From Blastococcus sp. CT_GayMR19 (lineage in GTDB: Bacteria > Actinomycetota > Actinomycetes > Mycobacteriales > Geodermatophilaceae): a DNA stretch of 44,383 nt. This document shows, piece after piece, positions 38,444-44,383 of this stretch. Each line of letters opens with the position of its first letter. Position 1 is the first letter of the stretch. The notes under the pieces were generated by a model, which searched no databases, was not told the origin of the DNA, and was given only the letters and a program-made list of their open reading frames with translations. The position numbers were made by a program, and so were the translations under genes. The stretch covers positions 1 through 44,383 of the forward strand of contig NZ_SPQL01000023.1 in NCBI RefSeq assembly GCF_004570385.1. The letters are read 5' to 3'.

Positions 38444-38468
38444 CCCTCCGCATCCTCTAGCCCTCCGC
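38435..38468. repeat. 17-base tandem duplication covering two opposite stop codons
   Basis: ATCCTCTAGCCCTCCGC occurs twice back to back (38435-38451 and 38452-38468). Each copy has a CTAG, which is a stop in both directions; the first serves the SCP2-like gene, the second the HAD gene. Confidence 0.9.
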
Positions 38469-39551
38469 CGAGGCCCGCTCGAGACCCCACTCGTCCAGGG
38501 CGGCGCGCGCCCGGTCGTCCGCCGCGCGTACCTGCGCGGGGGCGCCAGCCTCGGGATGGCGCGACCAGTGGGCCACGCACAGCGCGCGGAGGCCGTCCAG
38601 ACCGTCGTCCACGACGCCGCCGCCCACGCCCTCCCCGGCCTGCAGGAGCAGCCCGTCGCCGGCGTCGGCGAACCGGACCACCCAGCGCCCGCACCGGGCA
38701 CCTGCGGCCTCCGGGTGGACCGCGGGGTGCGGAACGAGCAGGCCCGCTACGTCGTGCGAGAGGAGGTCCGGGCGGTGTTCCGGAGGCGCCGACAGGAGAG
38801 TGCGGGCGTCGGTGACCCCCGTCAGGACGAGCAGGCTCGCCGCACCGGCCCGCCGAGCGCCCTCGATGTCCGTGTCGAGCCGGTCGCCGACGACCAGCGG
38901 ACGCCGGGCCCCCGTCCTGCGGACGCATTCGGCGTGCATGGCCGGGTCGGGCTTGCCGGTGACGAGGGGGCGTTGGCCAGTCATGGCACTGACCACGCCG
39001 ACCATCGCCCCGTTGCCGGGCAGCGGGCCCCGCGGCGACGGGATCGTCGCGTCGGTGTTGGTGGCGACGTGCCGGGCCCCGTCGCGGACGGCGACGACGG
39101 CCTCGGCGAGCTGGGCCCACCCGACCTCGCGGCCGTAGCCCTGGACGACCGCAGCAGGCTCGTCCTCGGCACGCTCCACGACCGTGAGACCGGCCGCCGT
39201 GAGGGCCGCCGCGACACCGGGACCGCCGACCGCGAGAACGCGGCCGCCGGCACCGAACAGCTCCGCCACCACGGTGGCGGCGGCCTGGGAGCTGGTGATG
39301 ACGTCGTCCGCGCCGGCAGGAACCCCGAGCTCGGTGAGGTGCTGGGCGACCTCGTCCGGCGTCCGGGCGGCGTTGTTCGTCACGAACCCGAGTGCCATGC
39401 CGGCGTCGCGGACGGACGCGAGGGCCTCGGGCACGCCGGGCACCGCATCGGGACCCACGTAGACCACGCCGTCCAGATCGAGCAGGGCAACGTCGAAGAC
39501 GGCGCTCGGCGGGGAGGGGCAGCCGGCGGCGAGGGGCACCGTCCCCGTCAT
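38457..39551 (-). CDS. HAD-superfamily phosphatase, NagD/glycerol-3-phosphate phosphatase-like
   Basis: The 364-residue protein has the HAD motifs DLDGVVY (Asp25, Asp27), TNNAARTPDE, GKPDPAMH and VVGDRLDTDIEGARRAG of the NagD-like (C2b cap) subfamily. In M. tuberculosis the gene at this position, Rv1692, is a glycerol 3-phosphate phosphatase; the same role in lipid turnover is likely but not shown. About 90 C-terminal residues beyond the core form an extra domain of unknown role. The start overlaps the TPR gene stop (ATGA). Confidence 0.9.
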   Translation of the reverse strand: MTGTVPLAAGCPSPPSAVFDVALLDLDGVVYVGPDAVPGVPEALASVRDAGMALGFVTNNAARTPDEVAQHLTELGVPAGADDVITSSQAAATVVAELFGAGGRVLAVGGPGVAAALTAAGLTVVERAEDEPAAVVQGYGREVGWAQLAEAVVAVRDGARHVATNTDATIPSPRGPLPGNGAMVGVVSAMTGQRPLVTGKPDPAMHAECVRRTGARRPLVVGDRLDTDIEGARRAGAASLLVLTGVTDARTLLSAPPEHRPDLLSHDVAGLLVPHPAVHPEAAGARCGRWVVRFADAGDGLLLQAGEGVGGGVVDDGLDGLRALCVAHWSRHPEAGAPAQVRAADDRARAALDEWGLERASAEG

Positions 39552-39937
39552 GCCGAACCCTGCCGCGCGCGGACCCCGCGCAGCGCGCGGGCGTAGTGCC
39601 CGAGGTCGGGCCGCATCGCCACCGCCAGCGCCAGGTGTTCCGCGGCGAGCCGGAGTTCGCCGGCGCGGCTCGCGGCCAGTCCGAGGCCGAAGTGGGCGTA
39701 GTCGTCGGTGGGACTGACCGAGATCAGCGCGGTGAAGGCCGCCATGGACTCCCTGTACCTCCCTGCGTCGTACTGGGCGCGGCCCAGAGCCTCGAGAATG
39801 CTGCGCGAGCCGGGTTCCTCGTCCGACGCCCGCATCAAGAGGGTGGCCGCGGCGGCGGGGTGGCCGTCGGCCAGAAGCTGGACGCCGCGCTGGTACCACT
39901 CGTACACGCCACCCTCGGGTGGCCCTGCGTCCGGCAT
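39548..39937 (-). CDS. tetratricopeptide-repeat protein
   Basis: A 129-residue all-helical protein with about three TPR units (YQRGVQLLADGHPAAAATLLMRASDEEPGS; ILEALGRAQYDAGRYRESMAAFTALISVSPTD; HFGLGLAASRAGELRLAAEHLALAVAMRPD). ATG 39937 has GGAGG about eight bases upstream. TPRs bind partner proteins. Overlap with the HAD gene suggests co-translation. It is small and cytosolic with no other domain. Confidence 0.85.
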   Translation of the reverse strand: MPDAGPPEGGVYEWYQRGVQLLADGHPAAAATLLMRASDEEPGSRSILEALGRAQYDAGRYRESMAAFTALISVSPTDDYAHFGLGLAASRAGELRLAAEHLALAVAMRPDLGHYARALRGVRARQGSA

Positions 39938-40041
39938 GCGCACCCCCTCCGCTCCCGGATCGGCGCGCGATCTCACGACACGCCCCGCCACGGGCATGCG
40001 CTTCCCGCCGACCGCCGCGGCGACCCGTCGCGAGCCGCTCC

Positions 40042-40055
40042 TACGATCACCGTCG
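40042..40055 (+). promoter_or_regulatory. putative leaderless promoter of the DUF1015 gene
   Basis: TACGAT at 40042-40047 is a good -10 hexamer, seven bases before the GTG at 40055, so the transcript would begin at or next to the start codon. No ribosome site precedes that codon. Confidence 0.55.
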
Positions 40056-41362
40056 TGTCCTCGCCGTCCGGTCCTGCCTCGCCACCACCAGCAGTGGGGC
40101 TCGAGGTCCGGCCCTTCCGGGCGCTGACCTACCGGCGGCATCACCCCGACGATCTCGCCCGGGTGAGCTCGCCAGCCTACGACCTGGTGACGTCCGCCGG
40201 CCGGGACCGACTGGCCGAGGCGGACCCCCACAACATCGTCCGTCTCATCCTTCCCCACGTCGAACCCGACCCGGGTGGGAGCGACGGTGCGGCTCGCTCG
40301 GCCGACCAGGCCGCCGAAACGCTGGAACGCTGGCTGGCCGACGGGATTCTGGTCCGGGACGGACAGCCCGCGCTGTGGCTCTACGAGATGACTCCTCCGG
40401 ACGGGCGGCCCGAGACCGTCGGGTGGCTGGGCGCGGTGGCGACGGGGTCCGGCGCGGTCCTGCCCCACGAGGACACCTATCCGCCGGCCGTGGAGGGACG
40501 GCGGGCACTCCTCGCCGCAACCGCGACCGACCTCGAGCCCATCGTCCTGGCTCATGACCCCGACCCCGAGGTCGCCGATCTCACCGGCTCTGCTCGATCC
40601 GCTGCTCCGACCCTGGAGGTCCAGGACACCGAGGGCGTCCGGCACCGGCTGTGGCGGGTGACGGATCGACCGCTGCTGGACCGGGTGACCGCGGCGCTCC
40701 ATCGCACGAGTGCGGTCATCGCCGACGGCCACCATCGATTCGCCGCCGCTCGTGCCCACGCGCGCGGGGCAGCGGGAGCGCCTGGTAGCGACGCGGTGCT
40801 GGCGCTGGTGACTCCCATGGGGCCCGGTGGCCTCCGGGTGGCCGCCATCCACCGCGTCCTGCCGGACCTGGGACTCGACCGCGCAGTGGCCGGTGCCACG
40901 GACGGCTTCCGCGTCCGCGAGCTCCCCACCGCCGGGACGGGACCCGACGCCGTCGTCGTCGCGATCGACCGCTGGCTCGCGGCGTCCGGCGAGACCGGGT
41001 TCCTGCTCATCGACGGCCGTCGGTTGGTGCAGCTGTCGGAACCCTCGGCTGCGGTCCTGGGCGCGATCCCGACCGAGGCGCCGGATGCCTGGCGGGGCCT
41101 GGACGTCGTGCTCGCCCACCACGGCCTGCTGGGCCACCTGCTGCACAGAGCTGACGACCCGTCGTCGGTCGTGGTCGCCCACAGCGTGGAGGAGGCGGTG
41201 CGGACCGCCCTCGACCGTCGTGGCGTCGGCCTGCTCCTTCGGGCTCCCTCCCCCGCGGACGTCGCCGCCGTCGCCCGCGCCGGCGCACGCATGCCCCGGA
41301 AGTCGACGCTGTTCGTCCCGAAACCGAGGACCGGGCTGGTGCTCCGGCCCCTGGCGGACTGA
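40055..41362 (+). CDS. DUF1015-family protein
   Basis: The 435-residue protein is a full-length DUF1015 member: RPFRALTYRR and VSSPAYDLVTSAGRDRLAEADPHNIVRLILP at the start, WLYEMTPPDG, and the hallmark VIADGHHRFAAAR. The ADGHHR motif is the family signature, suggestive of a catalytic or metal-binding site, but the function is not established to my knowledge. Start GTG 40055 is supported by the -10-like TACGAT seven bases before it. It converges with the SSB gene and is divergent from the TPR gene. Confidence 0.9.
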   Translation: MSSPSGPASPPPAVGLEVRPFRALTYRRHHPDDLARVSSPAYDLVTSAGRDRLAEADPHNIVRLILPHVEPDPGGSDGAARSADQAAETLERWLADGILVRDGQPALWLYEMTPPDGRPETVGWLGAVATGSGAVLPHEDTYPPAVEGRRALLAATATDLEPIVLAHDPDPEVADLTGSARSAAPTLEVQDTEGVRHRLWRVTDRPLLDRVTAALHRTSAVIADGHHRFAAARAHARGAAGAPGSDAVLALVTPMGPGGLRVAAIHRVLPDLGLDRAVAGATDGFRVRELPTAGTGPDAVVVAIDRWLAASGETGFLLIDGRRLVQLSEPSAAVLGAIPTEAPDAWRGLDVVLAHHGLLGHLLHRADDPSSVVVAHSVEEAVRTALDRRGVGLLLRAPSPADVAAVARAGARMPRKSTLFVPKPRTGLVLRPLAD

Positions 41363-41393
41363 GCCGGCCGGCCCGTCGCCGGAGTCCGCGGGC

Positions 41394-41753
41394 TCACGCC
41401 GTCCGTTCGCTGGCTCCGGCCCCTGAGCGGGGCACCTTGCGGCCACGGCGGCAATTGACCTCGCAGACCGATGCCGTGCCGGTGCCCGTGCGCCAGAACC
41501 GGCGCTGCAGCGCCCCCTCGACCTCGACGACGTCGCCCGGCTGCCACAGGGCGGCCCGCCGTTGCAGGGACCGGTCATAGGTGATGCAGGTGAGGACGTC
41601 GACCGATTGACCGCGCGCTCGCGGCTCCGGCCGGCGCACGACGAGCCGGAAGGTGAGCAGGGCGTCCCCGCTCGGCAGGGTCCGGATCTCCGCCGGGGCG
41701 GACACCCGTCCTCGCAGCACCACGTCGTTCCGGTCGATCACAGCCACGCTCAT
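41394..41753 (-). CDS. single-stranded DNA-binding protein, tail-less paralogue
   Basis: A 119-residue OB-fold protein: VVLRGRVSAPAEIRTLPSGDALLTFRLVVRRPE, VDVLTCITYDRSLQRRAALWQPGDVVEVEGALQRRFW, the SSB signature. The end (RKVPRSGAGASERTA) is basic and lacks the acidic DDxIPF tip through which typical SSB recruits partners, so it resembles a specialised paralogue. Overlap or operon with the 763-residue gene is weak: a 99-base gap separates them and no clear promoter is visible in it. Confidence 0.85.
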   Translation of the reverse strand: MSVAVIDRNDVVLRGRVSAPAEIRTLPSGDALLTFRLVVRRPEPRARGQSVDVLTCITYDRSLQRRAALWQPGDVVEVEGALQRRFWRTGTGTASVCEVNCRRGRKVPRSGAGASERTA

Positions 41754-41852
41754 GGGACGAGCCTTGCCCTCGGGAGAGGCACGGCCCAGCGGTCGACCGG
41801 ATCTGTGGACGCCGCCACCGGATGTGGATGGCGGCGCCCGTCGTGTCAGCCG

Positions 41853-44144
41853 TCAGTGCTGCTGGTCGGCTGCCTCGCCGTCGGACTGCTCCAGGTCGGC
41901 GGCGTCAGTGGCCGCCGCCGGGTCGCTCTCCCCGAGCAGCTCGGCCACCTCGGCCTCGACGTCCTCGTCGAAGCTCCTGCCCAGGCCGTGGTCGTCCTCG
42001 GGCAGCTCCTCGACGGTCTCCGGCTGAGCCGGGAGGTTCTCGTCGTCGTGCCCGCTGCCACCGCTCGTGGCCTCGCCCCCCGCGGTCGCCTCGCCCCCCG
42101 CGGTCGCCTCGTCCTGGGCGTCGTCGTCGGACCGGGCGTCGTCGTAGCGGTCCGGATCGTCGCCGTCGATGTCTTCGTCGTCCATGTCGGTGAACTCGAT
42201 GCCGAGCCGGTCCACGGCGCCGGTGAGGTCCTCGGGGTCGGCGGCGGCGATCGCCGTCAGCCACTCCATGGCCAGCGCCGTCTCCCCCTGCACCTCGAGC
42301 AGGTCTGCGTACGCCGACGCGAGCCTCAGCCGGAGCGGGTCGGCGCCCTCGAGGCTCTGCGGGTCGGGTCGCCCGCCCAGCGCCCCTTCGAGAACGAGCC
42401 TCGCGGCGGGCGCCTCGTCCAGGTCCAGGCGAACTCCGGCCTCGACGATCCGGAGTTCCACGGTCTCCTCCGGGTCGGGGTTCTCCGCGAGGGCCTCCGC
42501 GACCAGGCGCAGGGCGACATCCGGCCGTCCCTGCGCGCGCTCGCAGTCTGCGAGAACGGCGCGGTAGGCGGTGTCGCCGCTCATCCGCCGGTAGGCACGG
42601 ATCTCACGCGCCGCCTCGGCGTAGTCGCCGGCGTAGTAGGCAGCCACGCCCACGGCCTCGCGCACCGCCGCGACCCGGGACGCACGGTCCCGCGCCGCAC
42701 GCGCATGCGCCAGCGAGGCCTCCGGATCCTCGTCGAGGAGCGTCCCGGCCGCGACGAGATGACCGGCCACCTTGTCGGCGTTCCGCGGATCGAGGCCGCG
42801 CAGGGCTACCCGCACCGTCTGATCGAGCTCGCGCGGGTCGGCCCACTCCGGGAGGTCGGGTCCCGGCGGAAGCGGCGGCCGGCGCTCCTCGCCGTCACGC
42901 GCCGGACGGGCGGTCGTGCGTCCCGAGCCGTCTCCCCGGCCCGCCGACGGCCGACGGCCATGAGCGGCCGGTCCGCCGTGCTGCGGCCGGTCGCTCTGGG
43001 GGCGGCGGTCCTGCCACTGCGGCCGGTCCCCGGGGGGAGCGCTGCGCTCCGCGCGTTCCTGCCAGCTGCCCCGCCCGTTGCGCGAGCCGCCTGCCGGCGG
43101 CCCACCACGGCCGGGACGCTCCGCCTGAGGGCGACGGTCCTGCCACTGCGGCCGGTCACCGGTGGGACGGTCGCCCTGGGGACGGCGGTCCTGCCAGCTG
43201 TTGCCACCACTGCGCGGAGCCGAGGAACGCTGCGGGCGGTCGCCCTGAGGGCGACGGTCCTGCCACTGCGGCCGGTCACCGGTGGGACGGTCGCCCTGGG
43301 GACGGCGGTCCTGCCAGCTGCTCCCGCCACTCCGCGGAGCCGAGGGACGCTGCGGGCGGTCGCCCTGAGGGCGACGGTCCTGCCACTGCGGCCGGTCACC
43401 GGTCGGTCGGTCGCCCTGGGGGCGGCGGTCCTGCCAGCTGCTCCCGCCGGCGTGCGGAGCCCCGGACCGCTGCGGACGGTCACTATGGGCCCGATCCCCG
43501 GAGGGGCGGTCCCCCTGGGGGCGGCGGTCCTGCCACTGCGGACGATCACCGGTGGGACGCTCACCCTGGGGGCGGCGGTCCTGCCACTGCGGACGATCAC
43601 CGGTGGGACGCTCACCCTGGGGGCGGCGGTCCTGCCACTGCGGACGATCCCCGGTGGGACGCTCACCCTGGGGGCGGCGGTCCTGCCACTGCGGACGATC
43701 ACCGGTGGGACGGCCACCCTGCGGACGACGGTCCTGCCAGCTGCTCCCGCCACTCCGCGGAGCCGCCGAGCGCTGCGGACGGTCACCCTGCGGCCGGCGG
43801 TCCTGCCAACCGCCGCCATCAGCCCGCGGGCCACCACTGCGTTGCGAGCGATCACCCTGAGGTCGGTCGTCCTGTCGCGGCGACCGCTGTCCGGTCGGTC
43901 CACCGCCGAAGGAACGGCCGGCCTGGCGTCCGGGCCTTTCGTCACGCGACGAAGTGTTCTTGTGTCCATCACGACGCGGGCCCTGGTCGCGATCACCGTC
44001 GGGCCGAGACGCACGGTCCGCTCCGCCGGACCCGCTGGGGCGACCGCCTCCGCTGCGGTTCCCGGCAGGCTTGTCCGGACTGCGTCCGCCCTGAGATCCG
44101 CGGCTTCCGCGCGCTCCGTCGGAACCGCGTCGTGGACCTGTCAT
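41853..44144 (-). CDS. Arg/Gln/Pro-rich repeat protein with C-terminal TPR region
   Basis: The 763-residue protein has two parts. Residues ~1-430 are a low-complexity, strongly basic lead built from repeats of RPQGDRP, WQDRRPQG and RPTGDRPQ, with 17- and 40-residue units. Residues ~440-660 are helical and TPR-like (DLPEWADPRELDQTVRVALRGL, HARAARDRASRVAAVREAVGVAAYYAGDYAEAAREIRAYRRMSGD). An acidic tail with GGEATAGGEAT repeats closes it. The helical part resembles the actinobacterial TPR protein encoded next to tlyA (as Rv1691), here with a hugely extended lead. The lead's charge suggests RNA or nucleic-acid binding or condensation; unproven. Confidence 0.8.
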   Translation of the reverse strand: MTGPRRGSDGARGSRGSQGGRSPDKPAGNRSGGGRPSGSGGADRASRPDGDRDQGPRRDGHKNTSSRDERPGRQAGRSFGGGPTGQRSPRQDDRPQGDRSQRSGGPRADGGGWQDRRPQGDRPQRSAAPRSGGSSWQDRRPQGGRPTGDRPQWQDRRPQGERPTGDRPQWQDRRPQGERPTGDRPQWQDRRPQGERPTGDRPQWQDRRPQGDRPSGDRAHSDRPQRSGAPHAGGSSWQDRRPQGDRPTGDRPQWQDRRPQGDRPQRPSAPRSGGSSWQDRRPQGDRPTGDRPQWQDRRPQGDRPQRSSAPRSGGNSWQDRRPQGDRPTGDRPQWQDRRPQAERPGRGGPPAGGSRNGRGSWQERAERSAPPGDRPQWQDRRPQSDRPQHGGPAAHGRRPSAGRGDGSGRTTARPARDGEERRPPLPPGPDLPEWADPRELDQTVRVALRGLDPRNADKVAGHLVAAGTLLDEDPEASLAHARAARDRASRVAAVREAVGVAAYYAGDYAEAAREIRAYRRMSGDTAYRAVLADCERAQGRPDVALRLVAEALAENPDPEETVELRIVEAGVRLDLDEAPAARLVLEGALGGRPDPQSLEGADPLRLRLASAYADLLEVQGETALAMEWLTAIAAADPEDLTGAVDRLGIEFTDMDDEDIDGDDPDRYDDARSDDDAQDEATAGGEATAGGEATSGGSGHDDENLPAQPETVEELPEDDHGLGRSFDEDVEAEVAELLGESDPAAATDAADLEQSDGEAADQQH
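43138..43497 (-). repeat. three 120-base tandem repeats
   Basis: Units begin at 43138, 43258 and 43378, each exactly 120 bases (40 codons) and nearly identical. They lie inside the repeat protein gene. Confidence 0.9.
43528..43731 (-). repeat. four 51-base tandem repeats
   Basis: Units begin at 43528, 43579, 43630 and 43681, exactly 51 bases (17 codons) each, nearly identical. They lie in the same gene, upstream in its reading direction of the 120-base array, and share its words. Confidence 0.9.
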
Positions 44145-44215
44145 GACTTCTGGAGTACCTCTTCGATGTGGCGGCGCACTCGCACAAGCCGCCGGCGGCT
44201 GGAACCGGACATACG

Positions 44216-44254
44216 CAAACGGGGGTCAGAGCACGTGGCTCTGACCCCCGTTTG
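44216..44254 (-). terminator. rRNA operon terminator, 17-bp perfect stem
   Basis: CAAACGGGGGTCAGAGC at 44216-44232 pairs perfectly with 44238-44254 across a 5-base loop, ten bases beyond the 5S 3' end. It is the longest hairpin in the window and stands between 5S and the next minus-strand gene. The U-run is weak (GTTTGCG). Confidence 0.9.
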
Positions 44255-44263
44255 GTAATGGTT

Positions 44264-44382
44264 GTCCGGCGGTGTCCTACTCTCCCACCCCGTCTCCAGG
44301 GCAGTACCATCGGCGCTGAGAGGCTTAGCTTCCGGGTTCGGAATGGGACCGGGCGTTTCCCTCTCGCCATGACCGCCGTAAC
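44264..44382 (-). rRNA. rrf: 5S ribosomal RNA
   Basis: The minus strand contains the 5S sequence: GTTACGGCGGTCATGGCGAG at the 5' end, CGCCCGGTCCCATTCCGAAC, GAAGCTAAGCCTCTCAGCG, GATGGTACTGCCC, and GAGTAGGACACCGCCGGAC at the 3' end, which pairs with the 5' end. Length is about 119 nt. It is the end of an rRNA operon that continues to the right, beyond the window; the exact 5' base is at the window edge. Confidence 0.95.
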
Positions 44383-44383
44383 T

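Noticed and set aside
42000-44258. Plus-strand open frame opposite the repeat protein
   Set aside because: It is kept open by the triplet-multiple repeats and GC bias. It has no ribosome site or domain and runs into the rRNA terminator.

Overview
The window is a piece of chromosome from a high-GC actinobacterium. Three things point there: very high GC in all codon third positions, many GTG starts with 4-base stop/start overlaps, and a gene order that follows the tlyA-nadK-recN-steA-steB-pyrG-nudix-xerD-parA-scpAB-rluB-cmk-der block known from Mycobacterium and Streptomyces. The mixture with PHA synthase and Ccr suggests a Geodermatophilaceae-like genus (inference). It opens inside ccr and closes in a 5S rRNA gene.

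Left part (1-10,120), accessory metabolism: the end of ccr; an alpha/beta hydrolase of the enol-lactonase type; a two-gene minus-strand unit (FAD dehydrogenase, then TIM-barrel isomerase/dehydratase-like enzyme) divergent from a fused shikimate kinase/3-dehydroquinate-synthase-like gene whose cyclase half lacks a canonical zinc ligand; a class I PHA synthase; a class I DAHP synthase; and a patatin-like lipase preceded by a 17-codon leader ORF.

Middle part (10,360-23,740), housekeeping, mostly minus strand: tRNA-Pro(GGG), der, cmk, aroH, a SnoaL-like protein, rluB, a small membrane protein, scpB-scpA, a ribbon-helix-helix-like protein, parA, xerD (apparent CTG start), ald, a membrane protein, a Nudix hydrolase and pyrG. 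These cover translation, nucleotide supply, chromosome condensation/segregation and dimer resolution.

Right part (23,681-44,383): a tight run steA-steB-PNPT-murJ-GT4-membrane phosphatase-like-pyrG, nearly every junction an overlap. It looks like a cell-envelope glycan module inserted between steAB and pyrG. Next come a TetR regulator and an orphan methyltransferase that interrupt the conserved steA-recN neighbourhood, then recN, nadK, tlyA, a small protein, an SCP2-like protein, a HAD phosphatase, a TPR protein, a DUF1015 protein with a leaderless-type promoter, a tail-less SSB paralogue, a 763-residue Arg/Gln-rich repeat + TPR protein, and the end of an rRNA operon with a 17-bp perfect terminator stem.

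The most unusual signals are a composite dispersed intergenic repeat (hairpin mini-array plus a conserved box) found twice in the same relative orientation behind genes, the altered cyclase, the envelope module, and the hierarchical repeats of the 763-residue protein.
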